Origin: Ophiothrix spiculata | Lineage: Eukaryota; Echinodermata; Ophiuroidea; Amphilepidida; Ophiotrichidae | Assembly: GCA_000969725.1 (NCBI GenBank) | Contig: JXSR01S003125.1 | Reading direction: 5' to 3' (one strand) | DNA length: 26,039 bases | Shown here: positions 1 to 9,746 of the stretch, piece after piece | How positions within the stretch are numbered: the stretch's first letter is position 1 | Layout of the letters: each line of letters begins with the position of its first letter | The notes under the pieces: model-generated | What the model was told of the DNA's origin: nothing | The model's input: the letters and a program-made list of their open reading frames with translations, nothing else | Databases searched by the model: none | Program-made: the position numbers and the translations under genes

Positions 1-844
1 CTTGAGCGGTCCCCCCGGGTTAGAGACAAGAAAATGACACCTGAATTCAACAATGTTTTAGTAATAATATAGTCTTTTTACCAAGCATATAATTAATTAT
101 TCAATAGGCTATGTATGAGACTGCACATAATTATATGGCTGCTATTAAACTGCTAACAGTCTAAAGATAAACAAACTTTATTTTAATAAATAGCCTTGAG
201 GTCAGTGAACTTTACAAATTTGCCCAGTGATATGTGTTTAGAGAGCCTGTTATAATAGTGGCTCGTGATTACTCAAGCAACTTCCTACATATCATAACAT
301 ATAGTTCTATTATTTTTCATTTCAAATAAGCATGAATATAGTCAAACAACAGCTGTAAAGTAAAACAAACTCAAGACAGTGTGATTTTGAATAGAAATAT
401 ACCAAATGATTGTGTTAAAAATTTGATTGTTTTCTAATTTTCAAGAGTTTCCATTATAACCAATGAGCCAATCAGAGTTCTTGTTAAGTTGTTTGAGCTA
501 TATTTCATGGTCTCTTTAACTAAACACGGTTGAGCACAATATTTACTGAGTAACCTTTGTATAGTTGTGTTGAATTGTAGCCTAGGAAGAGTTGATCATG
601 TAACTTTACTTGGTCTCTGCACTGGCAGTGGAAAGTGACTGATGCATTTGATTGACTGTGCAAGAGCACTCTATAGAAATGGCATGAGTTTTGGGGCAAA
701 GCGGAGTCATTCTCACTGCGTGAGAAAAACAGTGTTACCTTTATTTTTTACGGTTGTACTTGGATTACGGGTATATAACAACGCAAAGTTAGGAACATTT
801 CTTACAGTGTATAGACTTAATATTTTCATTGACCAATTGAATAC
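1..844. other. Non-coding, no feature recognised
   Basis: AT-rich sequence without a convincing ORF, RNA gene or transposon end. Two CCAAT-type boxes lie close together near 460-475, but no promoter context goes with them. The short ORFs on both strands around 642-916 show no family resemblance and contain no splice-bounded coding patch. Confidence 0.5.
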
Positions 845-1189
845 GCCAGTGTAAGAAAACCCCAACTCCAATAGCTCCCTTCTGTGGATTATACTTAAAA
901 ATATAAATGCATACACATCTCTGAAAATGCTTTCACATCACTAAAATAGCATTTCCATGCCAATATCCTAATCATAGTGTCACATTTGACCTTATAGTTG
1001 ACTTTTTTAGACATTGTTACATAATTGTTATAGTACATAGTTGCTATATTTAAACAGCCAGTACAAGAAAACACCAACTCCATGAGCTCCCCTCTGCAAC
1101 TATATACTAGAAAAATAATCTTACAATTTCAAAAAACAACAACTACAAGGTCAAATGTGACACTTTGATTGGGTATAGACATGGAAATG
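845..1189. repeat. Nested direct and inverted repeats
   Basis: A 40-bp segment starting GCCAGTGTAAGAAAAC at 845-884 recurs in the same orientation at 1057-1096 (offset 212 bp, a few mismatches). Overlapping this, 950-1000 and 1140-1189 form an imperfect inverted repeat of about 50 bp whose core is TGTCACATTTGACCTT. The arrangement looks like a decayed small foldback or MITE. No target duplication is seen and no coding sequence lies inside. The inverted repeat ends exactly where segment X begins. Confidence 0.6.
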
Positions 1190-1499
1190 CCAAACTTTCG
1201 CACAAAACAATGCATAGCTTGCACATTTAAGATAAATCATATAACTGTTTTACTGATTGGAAGTTAGAGTAATTTGCTCTCGATATATCTGGAGGTAGTA
1301 AACTTTCCAGCGTTTCATTTCTTAAATTGGCTATTAACTATATGTCAGTGTGATTCGACAGACGTAATCAACGCTTCCTGTGCCTATTTGCTTAATTTTA
1401 ATGAAACTGCTTAAAACATGCCAAGCTGTGCACTTCAGAAAATCTGACTTACATAGATTGCACTATCAATTAAAGATAGAATGCCCTCATACGGTATGA

Positions 1500-1695
1500 C
1501 AAAGTGTCAGAAGTTTTAAGAATCTGCTAAGGTTGAAATTAAGTGTCACATTTCACACTAATGAAAGCAATTAGAGACATTTAATTAGATTGATAGACTC
1601 CACTTCTTTATCAATCTGTCTCCTTTATCCGTTTCATTAATTTAAATCTGTCTTCTTTATTCGTTTCATTAATTAATTTTAATTTGGTGTGTTGA
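1500..1695 (+). repeat. Segment Z, copy 1
   Basis: A roughly 200-bp block with GTGTCACATTTCACACTAAT, then a short ATTAGAGACATTTAATT stretch, then TCTGTCTCCTTTATCCG and an ATTAATTAAT tract before a TGTGTTGATA end. The closest relative is 19735-19910, as expected from duplication X. More distant relatives lie at 17690-17910 and 7600-7800. The second half of this copy contains a short internal duplication of the TCTGTCTTCTTTATTCGTTT piece. Confidence 0.7.
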
Positions 1696-1760
1696 TACAG
1701 GGTGAGTCAAAATAAAGTTGACCAAGACTAATAATTGTATAACAGAAAAACAACTGATAC
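1696..1760 (+). mobile_element. Solo Tc1/mariner-like end (TA-CAGGGTG)
   Basis: A TA dinucleotide followed by CAGGGTGAGTCAAAATAAA has the look of a mariner-type terminus. The same end is present at 19910-19970 in duplication copy 2, where it reads CAGGGTGTATCAAAATAAA. No matching opposite end was found in either copy, so only a fragment or a very degraded element is supported. Confidence 0.4.
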
Positions 1761-1844
1761 TCAAAACCAATGTGAACCACTAAATAAATGTGTAGTCTCT
1801 TCTGCTTATTTTATAGAAAGACAGAAAGAAATTGGTAACTCTTA

Positions 1845-1956
1845 AGCAGGGGGGACGGAATTGATTTTGCATATTGTTTTTCCGCAAATTCCCATAGGAT
1901 TACATGTGATTTCACGAATATACTTTTACAAATAGAGCGTCTCCGTCCCCCCTGCT
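1845..1956. mobile_element. 112-bp MITE with G-rich inverted ends
   Basis: The ends are a perfect 15-bp inverted repeat, AGCAGGGGGGACGGA at 1845-1859 and its complement at 1942-1956, extended imperfectly outward. The interior is non-coding. The left half is preserved in duplication copy 2 (20055-20125, G run extended to ten), but the right half there is replaced by unrelated C-rich sequence, so only this copy is complete. No target duplication is clear. Confidence 0.65.
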
Positions 1957-1981
1957 CCTAAGAACACTTGTGTCTGTTCTA

Positions 1982-3165
1982 CAGGGTGTCTCAGAAAGAA
2001 TTAACTCCTAGATTTGGAGGGTCATAACTTTAAGATATTACATGAAATCAAAACATTTAACTTGAAATATAATGTACAGGTCATAGACTATTTTGTGTTA
2101 AACAAAATCAAGTGATATCGATAATATTTGATGATATGTTCAATTGCGTTTGCGTTACAAGCGGTGTAAAAGGCCTGTGTCCAAGTTTCAATATAGATTG
2201 TCAGACAAATATTTCCATTGTAGACAAATTCAGTTTCTGTTCCTTATTTGTGACATGAACAACAAATCGCGGGTTTTCTGAAGGGATTTAATTGCTGTAT
2301 TTCCAAACGTGTCCATCCATATATACAAAAATGTCTTCCCAATTGATCTGAATGATAATGATGCTTTACTGCCATGCCAGGCAATTAGTCCAATAACATA
2401 GCAATAACAGATACCAGCAAAACACACCCATTCTCTGAACGTCACCATTTTAAGTTTTGTGTCTCTTGAAATATCTTGTGTAGATGCCGAGCACTGCATT
2501 AAATTTTGTTAGCAAGCTGTTCTACCTTGAGTTGCAACCCTGTATGACTATCTTCGCCTTAGTTTAGCCATATAGCTGGAAATTCTCCAACGTGTGTTTA
2601 ACATATGTTTTATGACGCCTTTCTTCCTATCCTAGAAACTCTTACTAAACGTAATCTGCGCTCCAGATTTCAGCCAATATAATATGAGAACAATTTTTCT
2701 TTGATGTGGTATTGAACTGCACAACAAATTGATACTGCCAAATAAAGACAGCCCATGTTCAATCTGCATGCATTAACACTGCCTATAAGTCAATAATTTA
2801 CCTATCATACACGCTATGTTTATCCCTCCAAGTGTATTAAAAGTGCTTGATGATTCCCTTAATACATTTTTAACATACAAAATTAAAAAGAATAAAACAC
2901 ACACCAATTTCACCCCTACTTATTTTAAAAATATAAGCTTTGAATTGAATTTTGAAGGAAATAACTGTCTGACACTTAGAAAATGTTTACACCACTTGTA
3001 ACGCAATCGTGCATATCATCAAAACCATTGAACTATATAACTGGATTTTTTTTTTACACAAAATAGTCTGTGTCCTCTACATTTTATGTCATGTTATTTT
3101 TTTTCATTCATTGTAATTTTTTAAAGTTATGACCCTTCAAAGCTAGGTGTTTCTGTGACACCCTG
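1982..3165. mobile_element. 1.18-kb non-autonomous Tc1/mariner-like element, long TIRs
   Basis: The element begins CAGGGTGTCTCAGAAAG and ends with the complement of CAGGGTGTC. A TA dinucleotide flanks each side (1980-1981 and 3166-3167), as expected for the Tc1/mariner/IS630 superfamily. The inverted repeats are long, about 225-240 bp each (1982-2222 against about 2940-3165), with substitutions and indels. The interior of about 700 bp has no ORF resembling a DDE transposase. The minus-strand ORF at 2230-2499 and the plus-strand ORF at 2816-3001 show no family motif. A half copy remains at 20349-20452 plus 21552-21678 in duplication copy 2. Confidence 0.8.
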
Positions 3166-3545
3166 TATATAATATAGAAAACAACCTTTAACAAATGCAA
3201 ATTAAACATTTAATCAAGGCAGGTAATTTAATAGAGGGAAGTAATTACCTCTTGATTAATGTCCTACCCTTTGCATGGGCTAAGATTGAAACATTAAAGC
3301 AACGAAATTGACCATTCCTACGAGAAGCAGTCCTTGAAATGCAGATCCTTAACTAAAAATGAGGAATCAATAAGAACATGGTTTTTAATGCGGGAATTTC
3401 AAACACAAATTCAGTGGTATGCATGAAATCAATTTTCATCTGCTTGATACCAACTTGATAATGATGATGAGTCGTTACGTAAGGCATACATCAAATGGTA
3501 TCTTCTGACAAAGATGCTCAAGGTACCTTTGTAGTTGAAACCTTA

Positions 3546-3981
3546 AGGTGATGGGCTACCTTGAAAATGTTTTTTTTTTAATTTTACATGCCAATTTTTT
3601 CATATGGTGGTATGTTGTTACCTATGGCAAAGCAAATTCATCGGGGAAAAAATTGGGTCAAAGGTCACCTAATTTGCATAAAAATGGCAGCCATCTTGGA
3701 TTTTTAGGGTATATTTTTAACGGCATTTTTCAATACCTAAATTTATTTTTTGAAAGGTTTTTTTTACAAATTGATATTCAAGGATCTATAAAAATGCGTA
3801 ACAGAGCCCTTTTTTGAGATTTCTGGATAAAAAGGGGTAAATTAAAAAAAACCAATAAAATACATAACAAATATCACCAGCTGAAAAACAATAAAACAAT
3901 GACCATTTAAAAGCCAAAATTGCTCTCTACATGACTATTTATAAATCCAAAATAGTGAAATTCAACCTATTCAAGGTAGTT
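3546..3981. mobile_element. 436-bp MITE, absent from duplication copy 2
   Basis: Copy 2 reads straight through this position (around 22655), so copy 1 carries an insertion. A 10-bp inverted repeat CTACCTTGAA lies at 3556-3565 with its complement at 3970-3979. TTA trinucleotides at 3543-3545 and 3982-3984 fit a 3-bp duplication of the TTA in the empty site, allowing one base of drift. The outer bases of the two ends do not match perfectly. The interior is AT-rich and non-coding and contains an ATGGCAGCCATCTTGG patch near 3687-3702. The plus-strand ORF at 3548-3817 has no recognisable motif. Confidence 0.65.
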
Positions 3982-4628
3982 TTATGCAAACACATACCCT
4001 CAGATGATCAAAGATATTTTGAACGCAATTCATAATGAAGTATCATTGGGATTTATTGTTTTTTAGATTGTCTTGCCTATGTTAGTTTGTACTTGAGCCT
4101 GGGAATATTTTGAGCTAACACTAGGGATAAACTTTTATTTGTGAGTTTTATTATTTTTTAAGTATATCGAAGATATGAAGATTTTAATTTAAATACCATA
4201 GTTAATGTTACTAGTTGTTACAATATTACTTTTGAAATTCACTTACCGATAATGACAATGATATTTTGACATTTACGTAATTCCCAATCGAAATTGACAG
4301 CCCCACGAGATCATAAGAAAATATTATAAAAACTTTATTAAAATATTTTCTTAATGTTTTCTTGAAACGTATTTAATTAAAGATGCATTAAGAAGATGTG
4401 CTTGTGTAGCCTTAAAGTGCCAATATAAATGACATGTCGGGAAAATAAAGTGTAATAGCAGACAGCAGGATCTACATCAGATTTGAAACAAAACAATTAT
4501 TTCAAGGAGAAAAATGATTGCTAAGCCAGTGCAGCCAGTAAAATAAGTTTGGATATATCCTTTTATTTTGTTAAATATGTTCAGCCTTTTTGTTTATTTA
4601 TTTATTTTCTAATTTTAGGTGGGGCAGC

Positions 4629-5026
4629 TAGTGGCGTAACCAGACTTTTTGGTCAGGGGGGCAAAGATATTTCGTCCCGATTTCCCCCGGCGTTTGCACA
4701 TTTTTTCCTAATTTTTCCCGGCAATAGATTAATTTTCGTACACCAAAAATGAATTCAAGTCGATTTTAAAAACTGATAAGCAAAAAAATAAAAAAAATAA
4801 AAGGGTTTTAAGCGATTTTTGCATATCTTTTGACATAATTTTCTGTTTTTCCCCCAAACTCACTGTCTAGCAGTCTTGCAGCTGCTCTCTCATTTTTCTT
4901 GTCCTTCTCAATTTGTCCCGCTTGCTGTCCCGATTTCGCGCTCGATTTTTGGTCAGAGGGCAGTCTACCCCATCCCCCAATCCCCCCCCCCCCCCCCCCC
5001 CCCCCCCTATGCTGGCTACGCCACTG
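4629..5026. mobile_element. 398-bp hAT-type MITE with 8-bp TSD
   Basis: The ends are TAGTGGCGTAACCAG (left) and the complement of CAGTGGCGTAGCCAG (right), a 15-bp inverted repeat with two mismatches. They are flanked by a perfect 8-bp duplication GGGGCAGC at 4621-4628 and 5027-5034. The other copy of segment X has a single GGGGCAGC at 23280-23287 and no element, which is a direct empty site. An 8-bp TSD and a CAGTGGCG-type terminus are characteristic of the hAT superfamily. No transposase is encoded. The interior is pyrimidine-rich and contains a long C homopolymer next to the right end. Confidence 0.92.
4982..5007. repeat. Poly-C tract of 26 bases
   Basis: An uninterrupted run of 26 C, preceded by shorter C runs at about 4968-4980, sits just inside the right end of the hAT-type MITE. 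The complementary strand is a G run able in principle to form G-quadruplex structure, and the C strand an i-motif. The length should be treated as approximate because homopolymers are error-prone in sequencing. Confidence 0.85.
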
Positions 5027-5205
5027 GGGGCAGCAATTGCTTAGTGTGAACCAGCCGTCCTCCTGTTGTAGTTTTGCTGTAGAAAAATCTTGGTGTTGTG
5101 TTCAATTACAACAGGTATCAATAAATAGTGTAGTAATAAGTCCAGGGTTTAAGTACATTACGAATGCATGTCAACCGTCAAGTGTAAATCTGCGAGGGAA
5201 ACATT

Positions 5206-5259
5206 CAGTGGCGTAGCCAGTGTTTTGTTGTTGTGCAAACAATTTTTTTTTTTGTTCAG
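5206..5259 (+). mobile_element. Solo hAT-type terminus
   Basis: CAGTGGCGTAGCCAG at 5206-5220 is the same terminal motif as the right end of the complete hAT-type MITE upstream (there in the opposite orientation). It is followed by a T-rich stretch and then directly by segment Y at 5260. No partner end was found downstream, so this is a fragment, and it abuts a duplication boundary. Confidence 0.55.
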
Positions 5260-5918
5260 TTCATGGCCCCATTTTTAAATTGCTTAAATATATTTTGCTT
5301 AAATATATTCCATAGTTCAATAACATTTATGTGTTACTTTATATTGAATATCAACGCCCGTAAGAGTAACTTCAACTAATATTGTACTTTTGATATTTAC
5401 GAAAAGGCAGACAAACTCAATAAATGATATTTTGACAGGTTCTAATATTACATCAAATGTTGCTCTCCCACGGGATTACGTGAGCGAGAGAATGTTGAAA
5501 GTATTTATGAATTCTTTTATTGCAAGTGTAACAGCTCGCTTTATCATGAATGCAAGGTGCCAGGTCAGTCGGACTTGAGATGATGGCGTATTAATATTAT
5601 TGTCAAGATTAATATACTAGTAACACAATTAAATCATTTGAATGTAAATAACATTTAACATAAAAAATAACCCACCCAAATTGTTCAATACAATCATTTT
5701 GTGGTGCATGTGTCCCTTTCAAGCTTTCGAAAAGTGTCAAATATGATTTTCCCTATTTTAAACCACAATTTGACTAAATTTATTAAATATTCAAATATTT
5801 TATTTTAATTATTATGATAGAACAGCCTCTCAAGTACATATATCAAGAAAAAGTATTTGGTTTGACACCTATCTTTATTGTCAAACTCAAATTGTACTGA
5901 TGGTTTGTTGAACACTTA

Positions 5919-6323
5919 GGTTCGTATGCACAAAGCAGGACTAACTTAGTCCCGAACTAAGTGAAATTTGAAATAGTGGAATATCGCATATTTTGGGGGA
6001 AATCTAGCGATAATTTAAGTTTTTGTTTAAAGATTTAAACTGAAACTTTTACTATATGAAAGTATTTCAATTATTTTTAGAACACATTAATGGTTTAGTC
6101 TGGGACTAACTTAGTTAGTCCTGAACTAAATAATTTGTGTTCTTTTTGCCAAAAAAATGTAATTGTTCCAAAACAGAGTAATGGTCAAATTATAGTCATT
6201 TCAGGATATATCTTAATGAAAGGACATAAATTATTACAGATTCTAAAAAACGTGTTATTTTTTCAAAAAATCAAATTTCACTTGGTCCGTGACTAAGTTA
6301 GTCCTGCTTTGTGCATACGGGCC
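5919..6323. mobile_element. 405-bp PIF/Harbinger-like MITE
   Basis: The ends form an almost perfect inverted repeat of about 47 bp, beginning GGTTCGTATGCACAAAGC on the left and, read from the right, GGCCCGTATGCACAAAGC. Both are flanked by TTA (5916-5918 and 6324-6326). A 3-bp TTA duplication with GG-ending TIRs is typical of PIF/Harbinger elements. The paralogous position near 14190 lacks the element. An additional inverted motif, GACTAACTTAGTTAGTC, lies inside at about 6101-6121. No transposase is encoded. Confidence 0.88.
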
Positions 6324-6541
6324 TTAAAGGTCATCTTTATGCGTGTTTTATTTACCACACAACTTTTCATAGTACTGTGATGATCATTTGAAGTGCATGA
6401 TTAAGGAAAGTTAGAAAAGAGTTTTGACCAATTTCCAAGAACTTTTGGGGTATTTTGGTATGAATGTAATAAATAACATGGGGGTTTATCTGAAATATGG
6501 TATGCCTGTAATTAAGAACACTATAAAATCTAAACTGGTTT

Positions 6542-6549
6542 TATAAAGT
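6542..6549 (+). promoter_or_regulatory. TATA-like element upstream of candidate exon
   Basis: TATAAAGT lies 49 bp before the ATG of the candidate exon. The paralogous site at 14521-14528 reads TATAAAAT, so the element predates the duplication. In an AT-rich background a TATA-like word is weak evidence, and it is listed only because of its distance from the candidate exon. Confidence 0.2.
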
Positions 6550-6597
6550 CTTAAAACCCGAACTTTTCCAGAAAAAAATCATTCATTCCATATATGC

Positions 6598-6687
6598 ATG
6601 GCTGCGTGGATGACAGTCCGGCCAGTGGAGACAGTTCTGAATACAGCAACGGCAAGAGCACGGAAAGGCATGGACAGACTGGATCAG
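6598..6687 (+). CDS. Candidate first coding exon (30 codons), family unknown
   Basis: An ATG in good context (gcATGG) opens a frame of 30 codons that starts MAAWMTVRPVETVLN and ends RKGMDRLDQ, finishing at CAG immediately before GTACCATT, a usable splice donor in phase 0. The patch is clearly richer in GC than the hundreds of bases on either side. A TATAAAGT element lies about 50 bp upstream (6542-6549), which would give a very short 5' UTR. After the donor the frame hits a stop within nine codons. A second frame one base earlier (from 6594) is also open but reads as low-complexity. The protein family is not recognised and no partner exon was found. The paralogous position in segment Y copy 2 lacks this patch. 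It could also be a chance GC-rich insertion. Confidence 0.3.
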
Positions 6688-6804
6688 GTACCATTTTTGT
6701 TTCCATTTGTCTAATGGAGATTTTTACATTTGAAGACGAATTGGGAAAGTTTAAAGTTTGCTGTTGGGGTGTTTGAGACGTATTTGTGACGCATTACAGA
6801 AAAA

Positions 6805-6928
6805 GGTACCTTAAGTCGGAACTACAAGAGTCTGATTAACAAACTGCTTAGAACTAATTAATTATCAATATTTGAAAAGAGGATAGTAAATTAAAGCCAT
6901 CACATTTAGGTTCCTTGGTGAAGTAACA
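6805..6928 (+). mobile_element. Left half of a GGTACCTTAAG MITE
   Basis: Begins GGTACCTTAAGTCGGAACTA and is colinear with the left part of the complete element at 16854-17107. The matching right terminus is missing here: homology stops at 6928, at the edge of segment Y. The copy is therefore truncated. Confidence 0.6.
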
Positions 6929-7072
6929 ATAGTCCGTAGGCTGGTTGGGTTCCCGTGTGCACGAAATGTACCCTAATTTACACTTCAAAGCCATGGACTA
7001 TACCATCAGGCATAACAAAAAATGAGGGTAGAATTTTGCTACCCCGGTACTTTTCCCGCTAGAGGGCGTTTT

Positions 7073-7250
7073 CAAAATGGCCGCCAAAATGCCATATTTT
7101 CACAATGAAATTCTTGAAAACAACATGTAAACCACTTATTATCAACGTTTATCATTGACAAATGGCTTTTGTAGCTTTGGCAAATATAGTGAGGTTAAAA
7201 TGAGGTCATCAGCATGTATCAAATTCAAAATGGCCACATAACTTTCCAGA
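7073..7250 (+). repeat. Fragment related to the AAAATGGCCGCC array
   Basis: Two CAAAATGGCC anchors at 7073 and 7226 are spaced 153 bp apart. This matches the 154-157 bp spacing of the same anchor inside the inverted repeats of the large element at 11333-13717. The flanks share the AT-rich character but no TIR was found, so this is probably a fragment of that family. A GAGGGCGTTTTCAAAATGGC patch precedes it. Confidence 0.45.
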
Positions 7251-7599
7251 TATTTGCCTCATTAATTAACCTTTACCTAAAAAAGTGGTAAAAATATTTT
7301 TATTCCAACTTTATGAGCAACCGTGTAGAAAAACGATTTTGTAATTCAAAAATCTTCGCATATCTTAAGTAAAACTGACTCTTCAGTCATCACGTCTCAT
7401 CAGTATCATACCTGCTTTATCATAATATTTTTGTTCTCGGCCTTATAGGCAATTAAAGTACTATATAGTATTTTGCTTTCACAGATTAAATATAGTTAAG
7501 TATACTTTCTTATATAGTATTCCTTTAATTATCTCTTAACAAATATTCGTTGTGTTTGATATATTTGACGCTCTTTTTAAACTGTTAATGAGTTAAATA

Positions 7600-7800
7600 T
7601 AATTTTGTCACACGAATTGCATTATGTATATGCAATTAAGGATAAAAAGCTGACACAATTTCCACTAATGTTAGGAATTAGGAAAATCTAATTATATTAG
7701 GAGATCTTTTATATGTCTCCTTTCTCTTTCTCTACAAATTCTAGTAGTCTTTTTTATTTGTTGTCTTCATGCTTCAAACTTCACAGAAAAGTCACAAGTA
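7600..7800 (+). repeat. Segment Z, copy 2 (diverged)
   Basis: Shares with 17690-17910 the ordered landmarks TTTTGTCACAC, a TTCCACTAATGTTAGG-like piece, ATATGTCTCCTTT followed by TCTTTCTC, and CACTTCACA-type and GTCACAAGT motifs. Divergence is high, and only the order and spacing make the relationship convincing. The stretch 7250-7600 before it and 7800-8147 after it show nothing recognisable beyond a CG-rich patch with a CGTACGTACG palindrome near 7927. Confidence 0.5.
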
Positions 7801-8156
7801 AATTTATCTAACGGATCTGATGAGTATTTTTCAAATTCCTTTTGGCCTATATTCAAGAAATGCTGATAACTATTTTGGAAACTAAGGGACTGTCTGACAC
7901 CAAAGTATTAAGGCCGGTGTCGTATAACGTACGTACGCTGTTTTGTTTTATACGTTGATGTAACCGTTAGAGGTGCATTATGTGAGCGCATTGTGGCGGC
8001 GAAAAAGTGTGCGTATATGGTGCGTATCGCGTCGTGCAAACCCTCTATTATGAATGATCAATAGTTTTTCTCTATGAAAGTGATTATGTAATGTTCCAGG
8101 TTTACTACCCTAAAGAAACAGGTTTAACCTATACACACACCTACTGGCGATAATAT

Positions 8157-8935
8157 GGGGACAGTTCGGTATTCCGACAGGTTAGTAATCCGACAGTTTT
8201 TTTCTCCGACAGGTCATTTGCCCGAAATACATTTGAATGGAAGTTTTTAATTACGACGGTTTTTTTATCCGACAGGTTTTTGTTCCGAAAAAATAATCCG
8301 ACAGGTATTTATTCCGAAAGGTTCTTGTTCCGACAGTTCAATATTCCGACAGGTTATTGATCCGACAGATTTTTGTTCCGACAGGGTTTTTTTTTTCTCC
8401 GACAGATCGTTCCTCCGACAATTCGGAGTATCAACCTGTCGGAGAAAAAACTGTCGGATCAATTAATCCAATACAATCTAAAAAATACAAAATCACCAAT
8501 GCTCATAGAAAACATATATGGATGGAGATAAATGATACTTAAAGGAGCTTGGACCGATTGCTTCATCTTTTTGTTCAAACGTTTTCTGATTTTGGTACCA
8601 AAATGTTACTCATACTTTTCTCATATACCATGTGAAATTTTAAGGCTGAAGCATGTTCTCTTTTCAAGATAGTAATAAAATGTGTCTAAACCATAATAAA
8701 TTTACACAGCAAGTATAGGCAGCTTTGAACTACAAAATGGCTCAGAAAATCAAAACGATTGGGTCGATTAAACTGAAATTTGAACAATCAAAAGCTCAAT
8801 TTGACGAGTTATGAGTATAATACACTTTTCATTTTCTCCGACAGATTTTTGCTCCGACAGTTTTTTTCTCCGACAGTTTTCTTCTCCGAGGAAAAACTGT
8901 CGGAGTAATTACCTGTCGGAATACCGACCTGTACC
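8157..8935. mobile_element. 779-bp foldback element with 16-bp repeats, 9-bp TSD
   Basis: Perfect 9-bp direct repeats CGATAATAT at 8148-8156 and 8936-8944 bound the element. Its ends are inverted repeats containing TCGGTATTCCGACAGGT on both sides. The left arm is a tandem array whose TCCGACAG core starts at 8173, 8189, 8205, 8268, 8284, 8297, 8313, 8329, 8345, 8361, 8377, 8398 and 8414, so the period is mainly 16 bp. Inverted units follow at about 8434-8458. A non-repetitive centre of about 370 bp is followed by a short right arm (8837-8935) containing units in both orientations. This architecture resembles sea urchin TU foldback transposons, and a 9-bp TSD would also suit a Mutator-like element. 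No transposase is present, and ORFs crossing it are repeat translations. Confidence 0.9.
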
Positions 8936-8944
8936 CGATAATAT

Positions 8945-9746
8945 ATATATGCCTAATACTTTTGATGCTCGAGTGCTTTTCATGTGTAAAATTCGATGCC
9001 ATGAGCTACGTGAATTAGTTTATCCAAGATTCTTTGAAATGATATTATGTGCCAGTACTTCATCATATTTTTTAAACAAAAACAGAAAATGTAAATTTTT
9101 AGGAGTCAAATTATCGCCTTTTTATTTTATTTTTCATCATTTTGAAAGATCTTTTTACAAAAAAACAATTCGACAACCCCTTGTTACATTGCCGTTAGTT
9201 TTGTTCATTTAAAGCACATGTTTTAAGAAGGTAAGAATAGAGACGTATAGAGTACGTATGGAATTGAGTCTCTAGTTTATACATGATTCTTAACTAGTGA
9301 TTTCACGTCCTTTATCAAGGTCAAAATGACGTCAATAGAATACTTCTAAAAGTTGACGCTTTTTTTTTGCCGAAACCTCATAATTTTCGATCAATTCGAT
9401 TGTTTTCAAATTTTGACAGGTTGTAGGCTTGGTACTTCTTATTGAATTACAAATAATATTTTATAAATATGTCACAGTGGTGTTGATTTTGAATGATAAT
9501 GTAACAAACCCGCGTTGTTTTGCCTGAAACACACGACGTGAATTACGTCTCTGAGATCGCCCTGTTTGAGTTGTGAATTGGCTGTTTTCAGTATCTACAT
9601 TATCTACATTTTGTCTGATATACGCATTCGCATAATTTACTTACAAATTGCGCATTCCTTTGAGGCAAAAATTGCAATTTTTATCCAAAAGAAAAATACG
9701 GCATTCTAAAGTTTATGTTCTAGATTTTAATTCACGGTCACAACGC
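8945..9746. other. Non-coding, nothing recognised
   Basis: No transposon end, repeat or gene-like patch was found. A TGACGTCA palindrome (CRE-like) lies at 9327-9334, and a doubled TATCTACATT word is near 9592-9611. The plus-strand ORF that ends at 9212 starts inside the foldback element and has no motif. Confidence 0.45.

Larger units (their letters stand above)
1189..5107 (+). repeat. Segmental duplication X, copy 1
   Basis: This 3.9-kb stretch is paralogous to 19429-23354 in the same orientation. Colinear blocks include 1189-1960 with 19429-20125, 3175-3540 with 21680-22650 (interrupted there by a MITE dimer), 3985-4620 with 22658-23279, and 5027-5107 with 23280-23354. Aligned blocks differ by scattered substitutions and small indels, so the duplication is old. 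Copy 1 alone carries the MITE at 3546-3981 and the hAT-type MITE at 4629-5026. Copy 2 alone carries the elements at 20500-21551 and 21867-22425. No coding sequence is conserved between the copies. Confidence 0.9.
5260..6928 (+). repeat. Segmental duplication Y, copy 1
   Basis: Colinear with 10458-16990. Matching blocks include 5260-5450 with 10458-10650, 5540-5705 with 10850-10990, 5785-5890 with 14035-14160, 6326-6580 with 14193-14560, and 6688-6928 with 16683-16990. This copy is compact. The other is expanded by the 2.4-kb element at 11333-13717 and by about 2 kb between 14566 and 16664. The candidate exon at 6598-6687 and the MITE at 5919-6323 are private to this copy. Confidence 0.85.

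Noticed and set aside
7912-8045. CG-rich patch starting AAGGCCGGTGTCGTATAACG, a possible transposon end
   Set aside because: No matching inverted end or target duplication was found within the window.
8173-8425. Regularly spaced short repeats that could suggest a CRISPR array
   Set aside because: The repeat core is 8 bp with 8-bp AT-rich gaps, the orientation flips into hairpins, and the whole is bounded by a transposon TSD in eukaryotic-style DNA.
8811-9212. 133-codon plus-strand ORF, the longest in the window
   Set aside because: It starts within the foldback element's repeat units and runs into unrelated AT-rich DNA. There is no motif, and the translation of the first third is repeat sequence.
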